64,000 nucleotides of DNA from Dastarcus helophoroides (taxonomy: Eukaryota > Arthropoda > Insecta > Coleoptera > Bothrideridae), in contig CM053325.1 of NCBI GenBank assembly GCA_028583605.1, positions 39,917,435 to 39,981,434 of the forward strand. The letters are read 5' to 3'. Below, one piece after another: positions 12,677 through 23,989 of the stretch. A model generated the notes under the pieces. It did not search any database. It had not been told where the DNA came from and worked only from the letters and a program-made list of their open reading frames with translations. Within the stretch, counting starts at the first letter, position 1. Each line of letters starts with the position of its first letter. The translations under genes were made by a program, and so were the position numbers.

Positions 12677-14890
12677 CTCCTTCCCTCCTAAGGTTAATCG
12701 TCCCGATTAGTTTTAATCAGTCACTTAGCCACTATTCTTGCACAATCTGTTGAGTTGAGTCGTATCTCTTTTATCTTGATCTTGGAACTGCGCTGTATAC
12801 CAAGACTTTGTTCTTATTCAGCATTTTCTGCGGCCCTTTCCAAGATGGCGTGAATTTCGGCAAAATTCCTTCCCTTTGCTGAGGGTTGTAGAGCCATACC
12901 AATTCGCCCTCTTTGAAACCACCATGGTTGATATTCACGTCATATCTTGTCTTTATCCGATCCGTCGCCAAGTTGATCTTTGGCTGTACCAGGGCATGCG
13001 TCTCCAATATTACTTCCCTCAAGCCATCTCTAAAACCTATTGTCTCCCTGGGGGTCTCCCTTGGTGATTCAAACATCAAGTCACACAGAAGCTGCAGTTT
13101 CCTCCCGAAAATCACTTCTGTCGAAGTCTGACCTGTAGTCTCATAAGTTGCCGCGCGATAGGCCATTAAAAACGGTGGTAGTTGTCGGTCTCAGTCTACC
13201 TGATGCTTGAAAACAACCTTCGAAAAATGTTCCTTCAAAGTTCTGTTAAATCTTTCTACCATTCCATCAGACTGTGGATGAAAAGGTGTCGTTCGAGTTT
13301 TCTTTATTCCAAGAAGACGGCGCACCTCTTGAAAGACCCCCGATTCGACGTTGCTTCCTTGATCCAAGTGTAGTTCCAAGGGAACACCAAATCGAGAGAT
13401 AAAGTGGTCCGCAAGAATTCTTGAGACTGTGGTAGTTTTCCGGTTCGGTATGGTGTGAGATTTAAGCCATTTATTTAAATACTCCATAGTAACCAAGATG
13501 TACTTATTTACATCGTGTAATGCTAAAAATGATGCCACCACATCAATTGGAATTTTTTTAAATGGAGCTTTTACATTACACTGCTTCAGGGTCCTTTTGG
13601 TACTTGTAAATGCCCACCAGAGGTTTCATTGTGCACGTTCCATAAGCCTTATGAAATCTTCTCCTGAGGCACCACCAAGTGCAAGTTGAGATGCTTTTTA
13701 TCCACACTTTTCCATGTCCTCTTTGGCACCCCGTTTACTACTGAAAGTGATTTTCATTGCGCCCATAGACTTTGAGAGCTAAAAATCTGTCAGAAACGTC
13801 CTGCTATTCAGGTCTATTTCTAGCTTCTTTCCATTTCAATATGAGTGCAATATCAGCATCGCTCTTTTGTAGTTAAAAAAGACCTACAAGTGTCCATTCA
13901 TCTTTCAACTAGAGACGCGTGACCCTTATATCCAGCATTTTCTCATGGTCATGATCCTTAACTCATCTGCAGTGTTTGTAATCCCCACAAAGCTTTCTGG
14001 ACAAAGCGTCAACGTTATTATGCTGTAGTTTTGGTCAATAATGCACCTTAAAATGATGCTGTTGAAGCCTTTCTAACTATCTAGTTATCTGCTCTTGGTG
14101 TTATGTAATGGAGCAGAGATGTTGGTGAAACCTTTTACAAATCGTCTGCAATAGGTGCATAACCCCACGAAACTCCTCAACTTATGTTTATCCGTGAGTC
14201 TTGGCATTGCTTAAGTCTCGCGCTCCAGAGTAAACATGGCTCCTGTGTCCACAGTTTTCTGTACATTCATTCTATCTGCGCTGTTTTCCACCACCAAACT
14301 CCTCATCGTCCTTTTCACCTGTTTGACAGGAAGAGTTTTGATGGCAGATTGCTTGACATTAGCCAGTGAGTGCCCCTGACCGCCGGCTGACTTTTATTTT
14401 CCTGTTGTGAAGCTTTTTGACCCCTGGGGGGGTTGACCTGCAGTCCTTCTTGAAGTGCCCCGGTTTGCCACTTCCAAAGCTAAAAGAGCTAGGAGCTAAG
14501 CGCTTCCAGTAGGTCTTTGATGCCTGCGTCCACTTTCTTCATGCTAGCGCTTATTTTTGCAAGATTGGCACTGAGATCTTGTAAGCAACTTCAACCTTTA
14601 ATGCTCTAATCAAAGCCTTCCTTGATGTTTGGGAGTTTAACAAGCGTCTTACTCTTTGCACTTCTGGGTCTCTTATTTCTTCTATGAAGATTCTAGCTAT
14701 GTAAAGTATTAGCAAATATAGGGGTACTGTTGGATAGGCGACTTACGCCAGTCTTTTTAAGTCAGCTTTGAATTCGTGGGTTTCACGTTTCTTCACTTGT
14801 CTGCCTGCTTACCAGTAGTTAAAACTAGGCGACTTGCTAAAAATAATAGTCTAAACATTTAGGTCCAAAGCCCTGACTAAATCTTACAGG
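12677..14890 (-). pseudogene. Ty3/gypsy A element, deleted gag-pol relic
   Basis: Read on the minus strand from right to left it has a gag zinc knuckle (PGHFKKDC, about 14430-14480), a protease fragment (VDTGAM, about 14240-14260), the end of the RT/thumb (FVGLC, about 14190), an RNase H tail and an integrase. The integrase core (13541-13191) has FHPQSDGMVERFNRTLKEHF with its catalytic Glu. Its C-terminal part (13166-12771) has ATYETTGQTSTEVIFGRKL. The RT core with the YxDD motif is missing, as in the plus-strand copy at 28671. Nonsense and frameshift mutations are common outside the two integrase frames. The 5' LTR is absent, because the element is cut off near the mariner relic at 14.9 kb. 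Confidence 0.85.
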
Positions 14891-14902
14891 GATACCACCA
14901 AT

Positions 14903-15640
14903 AAGTTGGCGATGATGGGTGCCGTGATTGCTCACGCTGGATAACAAGCGAATGCGGCTGTTAACTTGGAAGCAGTGTTTGGGGCAATTTAGGCCAGATC
15001 CGAAGGACTTTTTGCGTCGAGTTATCCCCGTTGATGAAACCTGGATTTATCATTACACACCAGAAACTAAGAAACAATCAAAGCAATGGATTTCTTCCGG
15101 TGAATCTGCACCAAAGAAGGCGAAGACGGTCCCATCGGCCGGTAAGGTCATGGCTACAATTTATTGGGATGTGAAGGTCGTCATTCTCATTGATTTTTAG
15201 GAAAAAGGAAAAACGATCAATGGACAATACTACAGTGAGTTATTGGACCGTTTCAAAAAAAAATTAAAGGAGACACGGCCGCATTTGGCGAAAAAAAAAA
15301 GGTGTTGTCGCCGCCAAACTGTATGAATTGCATTATGAATCGCTGCCGCACCTCCCGTATTCACCCGATCTGGCTCCCTGCGACTTTTTTTTGTCCCCTA
15401 ACATAAAGAAATGGCTCGCGGGAAAAAAATTTATCTCAAACGAGGAAGTCATCGCCGAGACAGAGGCGTATTTTGGAGAGTTCGACAAATCCTATTTTTT
15501 GGAGGAGTTAAAAAAATGGCCGGAACGTTGGGAGAAGTGTATCTTTCTAAAAGGGGACTAGGTTGGAAATTAAAATCATTTTTTTGAAAAAAATGGTGTC
15601 TTCATTTCTAACACGGGTACTTATTGAACTACCCTCGTAT
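14903..15640 (+). pseudogene. mariner (Mos1-like) transposase relic
   Basis: A 5'-truncated mariner. It reads LLTLDNKRMRLLTWKQCL after a stop in what should be a WVPRLL stretch, then VPVDETW-like IPVDETWIYHYTPETKKQS with the first catalytic Asp, then GKVMATIYWD. After HLAKKK a short deletion removes the segment that normally holds the second catalytic Asp (the QDNAPAH box). The frame then resumes with KLYELHYESLPHLPYSPDLA and the third Asp. A stop interrupts at about 15198. The 3' end, with GGGTACTTATTGAACTACCC (about 15613-15632), looks like the mariner terminal region. It cannot be active. Confidence 0.88.
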
Positions 15641-15649
15641 ATATTATAA

Positions 15650-16288
15650 CAAAGTACAAAATTTATTAATTTACAAATATTTTACTTATTAATCCATATT
15701 GCAGCTAAAAAAACTAACATTCTTTTGGTATACTTCAGGCAATGCACGTTACTTATACTTCTTCGAGGATTAAAAGATTCCATAGGCTCTTTGATAAGGA
15801 TTAATAATCCAACAGATTTTAAGACAGTGTTACATATACACAATGACATTTAACTAGACTTTAACACGAAAAGTAAAATTGAAAAACCAAGAAATAATAT
15901 TTCATATAATAAACCCAATATTATAAAAGATCAATTTAAAACTAATAGCTCTAAATATATACCTTTTTAACAACATAATTTCCAAAGAAACTATCAGTAC
16001 CTGAGTTCGAGTAATCAAATCAAATTTAACCATTTTAATATCAAATATTAAAATCAAAGGATTCAAAAATCAAATCCTTCTGTAAAGCAAGAATTCCAAC
16101 CGCAACCTATGATTGTGTCAACAAAAAATACTATGCAAACCCGTACCCAATTTAATAAACGTAATTTTCCACAAAAGCAGTACTAACAACCAATGGTCGT
16201 AGACGAGGAAATGTATAACATTAACGATCAATCTTTAACAAAATATAATAAAGGAAAAAGACAGCATCACGTTTTTTAGAACTAAAAG
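15650..16288 (+). pseudogene. 17.6/297-like gypsy B gag, C-terminal relic
   Basis: A broken frame gives GLKDSIGSLIRINNPTDF, KPRNNISYNKPNI and later MQTRTQFNKRNFPQKQY and VVDEEMYNIND, which is the Asn/Gln/Lys-rich C-terminal gag pattern of the 17.6/297 gypsy group. It stops abruptly at the start of the BEL element. The matching pol of this same element resumes at about 23990, so the BEL insertion splits it. The 5' LTR and the start of gag are missing. Confidence 0.65.
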
Positions 16289-16291
16289 CGG

Positions 16292-16425
16292 TTCGATATT
16301 GTATTGTTATTATAGCAACAAAAATAATAAAGTAATTCACGATTAGAAAGAAAGTGTCAATTATTTATTTATCATAAATTATACATTCCGTAAAGAAGAA
16401 ACCGGCGAATTACATAAATTTTAAT
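16292..16425 (+). repeat. BEL 5' LTR remnant and primer-binding region
   Basis: It starts with the same GTTCGATATTGTATTG as the sequence at 23934. It is followed by TGGTCCCATCGAGC (16422-16435), a plausible tRNA primer-binding site of the type found just after BEL LTRs. At about 130 bp it is short for a BEL LTR, so an internal deletion is likely. Confidence 0.45.
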
Positions 16426-16483
16426 GGTCCCATCGAGCGCTATTCGTGAGTGAGTAACAGGGAGTACGCCTGCAATGCAGTAA

Positions 16484-17293
16484 GGCTAAAGACACACGAA
16501 GCGGTTTTCGCCAAGTTGGCGGCCGAGTCGGCAGCCGACTCGGCACTTGATTCCATCGGATTTTATGGTAGTGAACACACGAAGCGTCACGCCGAGGCTG
16601 TGTCGAGCGTACCCTCGTCCGAACGAGGCGCAGCTAGCATTTTTATGACCATCCTCTATCTCTATAACTGCTTTACGGTGGTGTTCACACGAGAAGCGGT
16701 TTTTAAGCTGTGAATATCAAGCGTAGTTGTCAACTATTGCTCATGTGCAATTTTTGTGATTTTTTTACACGAGAAATAAATATTCCTTGTGCTTCTTAGT
16801 AACTGCATAAATTTAGATAACAAATAGTCACTTTGCAGGGAAGAGGCTCAATAAAAAAAAAAACAATAAAATAGCTAAATGGGTGGGGTTATTACAAGTT
16901 GCAAGACGTCTCATGACTGTATCTTGCTTAGATGTGTCTCCTTTTATCAAACACATTAGTTTATTAAATGAATTTTAAGACATACGTAAATAATTTAAAA
17001 AATTTGCGACATCGCTTTGAATTGTCCTCATAAATAGAGTATAAAATTGACTTTTTTCTTTGCGTTTCTGAACAACTGGATATTTCCACATACGAAGTTT
17101 TTTTTAGTATTATTCATTTGACAATATAGTAAATTGGTTTAAAATTATTAATTCATTGTCAGAATCCATTGCTTCAGGAAAAACTGGCAACATCTTCACT
17201 TACACCGCGCGCGTTGGCAGCTTTAAAGATGAGTTGTGTGTTTGCTCCAAATTGGTGCCGACTCGGAAAAAACCGCTTCGTGTGTCTTTACCC
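16484..17293. mobile_element. PIF/Harbinger-like MITE, 810 bp
   Basis: The terminal inverted repeats are GGCTAAAGACACACGAAGCG (left) and, inverted on the right, GGGTAAAGACACACGAAGCG. Each is flanked by TAA (16481-16483 and 17294-17296), the 3-bp target duplication typical of PIF/Harbinger. The left part is GC-rich and repeats CACACGAAGCG at about 16494 and 16577 and, in changed form, near 16686. No transposase is encoded; the open frame over it (16450-16713) only crosses the repeat. It sits in the BEL 5' untranslated region. Confidence 0.85.
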
Positions 17294-17726
17294 TAAAAGT
17301 CGTTAGCCCAAGAGTCACAGCAGACACAGCAGTCAGCCATTAACATGAGGTTTTACTCCAACATTGCAATAACACATCGGCGAACATTTCATAGGACGTC
17401 ATTGGCTAAACAGTGCATCGAGTCATCGAAATTTTAAAATATTTATATTCAAGTTAAACATAATATCATTTGCAGACAGATATCAAATACTTTTTGAAGC
17501 ATTAGCTGAGCTTGTTAGTGTACCTTATCAAAGGAAATCAAAAGAGAAGTTTCGAGGCACAATCGGTCAGAAATTAGTAGGGTACGTACACAGCGTCTCC
17601 AGAAAATATGCAGTAAGTCGGTCAAAATAGTAAATTTACATATGAGCGTCACAAGGATAAAAGTAAGTGGATTTTTGGTTTCATTGTCCAATATTGACCT
17701 TTCGCATTTCCTGTATATAAACATTT

Positions 17727-18960
17727 AATGGCAAAAAAGTCAATAAATAAATTTAAGCATCAAATAGAAGCCATTAAAGGCCAAATAAGTAGATTTATAA
17801 ATTATTTAAATACATTTAAGATGCATAAAACTTACATTAAATTAAAAATGTGAAGGGCCAATAGAAACTTGTTTAAACGAATTCAACGAGATTCAAACAG
17901 AAATTGAGTTGATCACTAAAATTATTGATAGTGAAGAAAGAGAAAAGTTTGAAAATAGTTTCTTTGAGGCATGTGCTAGGGCAGATGATTTCTTAGAAAA
18001 GTACAATAAGCACTCATTAGTTTTTTCACCAGCAGCACCACATTTTGCAGAATTAAGCTCCCAAATTAAATTACCTCCAATTAATCGTTCCAAGATTTAG
18101 TGGCACTTATGAGGAGTGAAATGATTTTTTCGATCTTTTTTAATCTCTTATTAATACAAACAAATGTCTATCTGCAGTTCAGAAGTTCCACTACTTAAAA
18201 TCATCATTACAAGGGGATACTCTGCAATTAATTCAAGCTATAGAAACAACAGAACAGAATTATTTAGTTGCACCTGAATTATTAAAGAATCGTTTTAAAA
18301 ATAAAAAACTTATATTCTTGAGTCATATTAAAACATTGTTTGAAATTCAATCGCTACAAAAGGAGAGTTTTTCTGGATTAAGACAATTTTTGACACATTT
18401 CAGAGACACATTAGAGCATTAAAATCAATGGATCACACAGATAAAGATCTTTTTGATATGTTCTTAATATTTCTATTATTATTTAAATTGGATAAAACAA
18501 CACATAAATAATGGGAAAAAAGAGTTCTTGAAAAAAAAGGGGTTGTCAACCTATAGAGAATTCAGTGAGTTTTTGCAGCATAGATGTAATTTATTAGAAT
18601 CATTGCAGAGAAATATGGGTAATCAGACAACACAGTCACAATCGATTACTTACAAAAATTCAAACACACAATTCAAACCTAACAAGTTCAAAACACATTT
18701 GTTGCCACACAGGCACAGAATAAATCAAAAGGTGATCAATGCACCATTTATAAAAGGCCACAAGTTTTTTACGTGTGAAAAATTTTTAAATATGAATGTG
18801 AATGATCGCATTTCAGAAGCAAAGAAATTGCGTCCTTGCCTAAATTGCTTGAGCTATAATCACACATACTATCAATGTCAATTGGGTCCATGAAAAAAAT
18901 GTTCGAAGAAACACAATACCTTGCTACATTTTTAGTCCACTCATTTTAGATGTTTTAAAC
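17727..18960 (+). pseudogene. BEL gag relic
   Basis: The probable start is the ATG at 17727 (MAKKSINKFKHQIEAIKGQ), giving the N-terminal coiled region usual in BEL gag. It continues with ERE-rich helices around 17910-18100 (LEKYNKHSLVF, SSQIKLPPI) and LSTYREFSEFLQHRCNLLES at 18540-18600. A zinc-knuckle region follows (RPCLNCLSYNHTYYQCQLGP, 18831-18890, then KCSKKHNTLLH). It has several in-frame stops and frameshifts. Its 3' end is split from the protease by the insertion at 18985. Confidence 0.8.
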
Positions 18961-18984
18961 CCCAAACTGCGGAAGAATTGCTAG

Positions 18985-20214
18985 TGAGCTGAATTTTTGT
19001 ACACGCCTTCATGACGACATTTTATTGAATATGTGAAAAATCGACATTGACATCGTGCCGGCTAAAAAAGTTGTTAAGGTCAAAAGGTCATGAAAATCAG
19101 TTTTTCGCGAATATCTTGCGACCTACTGCCAGGAGGTCGATAGATGTCACTAAAAAAATTGTTCATCGTATAATTATCTACAAAAAATTTTTCCTGCATT
19201 TTTCTCTAAGATCAAACGTTCTTGCAGTAGAGCGCTGAGAAAGCGGCAAGAATGCTTTTACATACGGTATTGTATACCTGACACCAAGGCGTAAATGCTT
19301 TTTATTCATAGAATATTTAATAATAAATATATTAACTACATATATTTTATAACCTTTTAAACAAATTATTTTTAGTATATACATGTTTTTAAGTATATTA
19401 CAAACTTTCGTCTGATGTTTTTTGTGAAAAATATACTAATAATATAGAGATTTTGGAACTTGGTAAAATCTTCTATATATTATACAAACGACCTCCACTA
19501 GCAGATGTTTCGTATTTTATTGTAACCATCGATTTTTGATTGCTATTTCAACAAATTAGTCTGAATAAAAAATTTGAGCAAAATCTTTGTGAATATTTAC
19601 AATATGAACTAAGTCCATATCCAACAGCACTATTTGATAATGTTAGCATAAGAAGAACTCAAAAATATGCGACTACTTTGAGCCAATTAATTATCAATTA
19701 GTTTGTGATAACGGTGGACGGTGGATTTCTCATGTATCGTGTCGTATGGCAAAAAAATAATACATTTAATATTATCATTAACAAATATATTAATTATTTA
19801 TCGAACAATTTCGGTACAAATACTGTTGTCATTTTTGATGGTTACTCCGATTTCGGTAAAAATATCAAAGCCATGGAACATCTTGTGAAGTGCACTTCAA
19901 TGAATTGATGGAAATTACTAGCAGTCAAGAAAAATTTTTATTTAATCGATTGAACAAAATAAAATTAATTGAAATGCTTATTCAGAAGTGCGAAGAAGTT
20001 GGTATTGCTACAAGACAATCACGTGATGATGCTGACGTCTTAATAGCTGAAACAGCGATTGAAAAATCAATGAATAGTATTACAATTATCGTTGGCGAAG
20101 ACATAGATCTGTTGGTACTTCTCACAGCACGCACCCAAATACTTGATCAACCCACAGCATCATTTTTTTTAATAAACCAGAAAAAAACAATGTTAAAACA
20201 AAAATATACTCGAC
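18985..20214 (+). mobile_element. 1.23-kb insertion carrying a nuclease-like gene
   Basis: The segment lies between BEL gag and BEL protease and is flanked by a 6-bp direct repeat TGCTAG (18979-18984 and 20215-20220), which looks like a target-site duplication. Removing it joins the two BEL parts within a codon or two. Its ends show weak inverted similarity (GTGAGCTGAATTTTTG left; GTCGAGTATATTTTTG right, inverted). About 570 bp of AT-rich non-coding sequence precedes a coding relic. I cannot assign it to a named transposon superfamily. Confidence 0.6.
19561..20180 (+). pseudogene. PIN/FEN-like nuclease-fold protein relic
   Basis: The reading is LNKKFEQNLCEYLQYELSPY, a stop at about 19699, then VITVDGGFLMYRVVWQK, NTVVIFDGYSD, a frameshift near 19890, KFLFNRLNKIKLIEMLIQK, QSRDDADVLIAETA and IIVGEDIDLLVLL. 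The four acidic clusters (VDGG, FDG, DDAD, GEDIDLL) fall in the order of the metal-binding acids of FEN1/XPG-type PIN-like nucleases. The function is inferred from this pattern only. I recall similar proteins as widespread, uncharacterised repeats in arthropod genomes, but that is not checked here. One stop and one frameshift make it a pseudogene. Confidence 0.55.
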
Positions 20215-20220
20215 TGCTAG

Positions 20221-22400
20221 CCTCAACAAGTTTTATTAACCACAGCGTTAATAAATGTTTCCAACGCTAATGGTAAATTCATTGCATGTAGAGTCTTACT
20301 GGGCTCAGGTTCTCAGTGAAATTTTATAACTACAGAAACGTATAGATTATTAAACCTCAAACCGACACAGGAAAATATGACAATTAGAGGCATAAACAGC
20401 TCTGTACCGCACATTTCAGGATAAGTTACAGTTAAATTATCATCACGGGTCACTTCATATAAAACAAATCTCAATTGTTTTGATTTACCGAAAATCACAG
20501 AAAAATTGCTATGGTCAACATAAACGTGTCATCTTAAAAATTTTTTTCAGGAATCATGTTAGCAGATCCAGATATTTGCAACATCTAACAAAATTGATCT
20601 TTTGATTCGAGCCGAAATTTTCTTTCAGGTACTATGTCCCAATAAAATTACATCACATAAAAATAATCCTGTACTGCAAAAACACAATTTGGTTGGGTTG
20701 TTTCTGAAAGAATGACTCACAATTCAAGACATAATTTAAATGTCACTTTCGGCAATTTAAACATTAACGATATGTTAAGCAAACAAATTAAAAAAAATTG
20801 GGAATTGGCGAACAAACATTCAAAACCAGTTAAGTCAATTGAGGAAGCGAATTGTGAGTTGTGAGCATTTGATGCCTTAGCTCAGACCAATTCTGAAGTG
20901 CCACTAAATGTTACGTTAATGAAAGGTCCGACTATTCAAAGGGAACTTTTTGAGATAATCACTTCTTTTTGACTCCATCCAGTAGTTCTTACAGATGACA
21001 TTGAAAAAATGTTTAGACAAATTCAAATTCACGAAGATGATTGCAAGTATCAAAAAATTTTGTGGCGGGAAGGCTTAGATCAGAAAATACGCACATACAC
21101 TATAAACACTCTTACCTATGGTACCACAATAGCACCATTTCTATCAGTAAGATGTTTAAGTCAATTAGCTTTAGAGTACGAGACACAATTCCCTGTTGCT
21201 GCTGAAGCTATTCGGAGTGACTTCTATGTTGACAATCTCCTCACAGGAGCACAAACATAAGAAGATGCTTCAAAACTTTACACAGAGGCAACACACATAC
21301 TTTAATCGGGATGTTTGAAGTTGCGAAAATGGAGATCAAATCGCCCAGAAATTTTGGATCTTACACTGTCAAATTCTAAAAACTATGTTGTGCCTAATGA
21401 TAAATTGGAAGGTTCAAAAACTTTAGGGTTAATATGAAATTCTAACAGTGACATTTTTAAATATTTCATAACACAAAATCCAAATCCTATTTACACAAAA
21501 CGTTCTATACTATCTAGTATTGCACATATTTTCGATCCATTGGAATTTTTAAAAGCAGTAGTCACGTGAGCCAAATTAGTGATGCAAAGGCTTTGGCAAC
21601 TGCTACTGTCTAGATTGGGATAGGACATTACAACCAAATATACACAAGCAATGGTCCAACTTACAAAAACAATTACTTACATTAAACAATATTTCTGTAC
21701 CAAGACAAGTCACTACATTCTCAGAATACACACATCTGAGTCTACATGGATTCTGTGATGCAAGTCAAAGAGCCTACGGTGCTTGCATTTATGTTAGAAA
21801 ATCGGACAAAAACGAAAATGTTGCTGTTAAAATTCTTTGCTCTAAAGAAAGAGTTGCACCACTTAAAACTATAAGTTTGCCAAGGCTAAAATTATGTGCG
21901 GCTCAGTTATTATCACATTTAATTACTAAGGTAGTACTCAGTTCTAAAGTATATATTGGCAGTTGTTACTTGTGGACAGATTCCACAATCGTATTATGTT
22001 GGCTTGCTTCTTCACCAACTACATGAAAAATATTCATAGCCAACAGAGTGGCCGACATTCAAAGTCACACCAGTAAATACAAGTGGCAACATGTCAAAAC
22101 TGTAGATAATCCTGCTGATGCAATATTCAGAGGCCTTAACCCTGACCAACTACTAACCCACAGTTTATGGTGGAACGGACCTAAGTGGCTTTTGCAAAAT
22201 CGAGAAGACTGGCCTATCACGTCAACTAGCCCCATTCCTGAAGTTGATTTGGAAAAAAGAAAAAACATAAATGTGTCTACACATGTAATTTCACAAAAGA
22301 ATGACTTTTTTCTCAGATATTTTCCAGTCACTAAGCTAATACGTATTACATCATATCTTCTGCGATTCAAGCAAAACTGTTCCAAACAAAGGAGCCAAGC
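20221..22400 (+). pseudogene. BEL pol relic: protease, reverse transcriptase, RNase H
   Basis: The protease is about 20243-20490: ALINVSNANGKFIACRVLLG, then SGSQ, where the catalytic Asp of the usual LLDSGSQ is Gly, followed by a stop. The RT starts about 20740. It is internally shortened just before FDALAQTNSEVPLNVTLMKG and continues with DDIEKMFRQIQIHEDDCKYQ and FYVDNLLTG (about 21220), where the second Asp of YVDD is Asn. RNase H (about 21718-22170) shows HGFCDASQRAYGACIYV, LPRLKLCAAQLL (the usual catalytic Glu of LPRLE is Lys) and WTDSTIVLCWL. A connection region then runs to about 22400 (WWNGPKWLLQNREDWP). Stops and frameshifts are scattered. Confidence 0.88.
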
Positions 22401-22409
22401 TGCTGTTTA

Positions 22410-23790
22410 AATTTGCAAAGAGATAAGAGAAGCGTTAATTTGTCTCATAAAATTAGTTCAAGGACAATCCTTTTCAGAAAATGTTGACTCACTGCAAAAA
22501 AATGGTACTGTGCCTAGACGTAGCAAATTGTTGACATTCTCTCCCTCTCTGGACAAAAATGGATTAATACGTATAGGAGGCAGACTACGACGAGCCAATT
22601 TGTCATATGATCAAAAACATCCTTTAATTCTTTCTTCTTTGCACAAATTTACAGAACTACTTATTAAGAAAGAACACATATCCTTGTTGCATGCTGGACC
22701 ATAAGCAACTCTGGCAGCTTTACGACTAAAAGTTTGGATTTTATCAGGTCGAAAAGCAGTTAAAAAAGTAATTAGAAGATGTATAACTTGCTTAAGACAT
22801 AAACCAAACACTATATATCTGATTATGGGAGATCTACCAGAGTAAAGAATTGCACAATCAAGACCTTTCCTGAACATCAGCGTTGACTACGCAGTACCAA
22901 TTATTTTTAAGGAAAGCCACAGACTTGGTCGTATTTACGCATATACCTGTTTTGTTGCCGTATTTATTTGTCTATCCTCAAAGGCAATTCATTTGGAGTA
23001 AGTTTTTAGTCTCAGCACGGAAGCCTTCCTTGCAGCCTTAAAATAATTTACAGGTCGCCGTGTTAAATGTTTCTCAGACAACGCAATGATTTTATCAAGG
23101 CTAACAAAACATTGAAGAAAATGGAAGCGCTTCTTAGTTCAGATAATCACTGGAACACCGTACATACCTACACAGCAAATGAAGGCATTTCTTGGCATTT
23201 CATTTCAGCGCGATTCCCCACATTTGGTGAAATTTGGGAAGCTTCAATAAAGTCATTTAAATATCACATGAAGAGAATAACAGACTACTCTATATTTACG
23301 TTCGAAGAGTATTATTAATACAAGCATTTTTAATACAAGTTAAAGCTTGTCTAAACTGACATCCCTTAACACCACTTTCAAGCGACCCCAAAGATTTATC
23401 AGCACTTACTCCAGCTCATTTTATAGGAGGAGACTCTTTTCAAGCCATTCCAGAGCCACATCTGACTAATAAAGTCATCAGTTCATTAAAACGGTGGAAC
23501 CATCTCCAGTTATTATTGCAGCACTTTTGGAAAAGGTGGTCATCGGAGTATCTACTCTACCTACAAGGTTGCTCAAAATGGAAAATGAACAAACCCAATG
23601 TCCAAGTTGGTCATATGGTATTATTAAAAGAAGAAAATCTGCCGCCATTAAAGTGAAAAATAGGACTAATAGTGAAGCTATACCCAGGAGAAGACAAAGT
23701 AGTGCGCGTGGTACAAGTAAAAGCAGCAATTGCATCTGTGAAGCATGCTGTTAACAAACTATGCATTTTGCCACTAGAAGACTAAATAAG
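22410..23790 (+). pseudogene. BEL integrase relic
   Basis: The N-terminal region reads GLIRIGGRLRRANLSYDQKH and continues with a zinc-binding segment (HISLLHAGP, RRCITCLRHK). The core has SVDYAVPI (first Asp), SKAIHLE, STEAFLAALK, FSDNA (second Asp) and FGEIWEASIKSFKYH (catalytic Glu). The three catalytic residues are kept, but stops (about 22701, 22842, 22999, 23043) and frameshifts destroy the gene. The C-terminal tail is unclear; 23494-23754 is open but shows no domain. Confidence 0.82.
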
Positions 23791-23932
23791 CAACAAATTA
23801 GCAGATTTTATTGTAGTTATGTTTCACATTTGCTTATGTCCATTGACTGACATTGTTCATTGTTATTTATAATGTTCTTCTTATTTTTATTATATTTTAT
23901 TGCATTGAAAGCAATCTTTCACGGTGGGCGGT

Positions 23933-23985
23933 ATGTTCGATATTGTATTGTCGTAAAAAATAAAATTTTATCTATTTAATTTTCA
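23933..23985 (+). repeat. BEL 3' LTR stub
   Basis: TGTTCGATATTGTATTGTCG repeats the start of the 5' LTR and follows a G-rich polypurine-like run (CGGTGGGCGG). Only about 50 bp can be attributed to the LTR before gypsy B sequence resumes, so the 3' LTR is almost wholly deleted. Confidence 0.55.
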
Positions 23986-23989
23986 CCAT

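Larger units (their letters stand above)
16290..23985 (+). mobile_element. BEL/Pao retrotransposon inserted in gypsy B
   Basis: The ends are marked by GTTCGATATTGTATTG at about 16293 and again at about 23934, the starts of the 5' and truncated 3' LTRs. Between them are a BEL-type gag with a zinc knuckle, an aspartic protease, reverse transcriptase, RNase H and integrase, all in plus orientation with many stops. It interrupts the 17.6-like gypsy between gag and the pol linker. It carries two insertions of its own (16484-17293 and 18985-20214). Key active-site residues of protease, RT and RNase H are substituted, so the copy is dead. Confidence 0.85.

Noticed and set aside
16450..16713. 87-codon Ala/Ser-rich frame
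   Set aside because: It crosses from the BEL leader into the Harbinger-like MITE and follows its GC-rich end; there is no protein signal.
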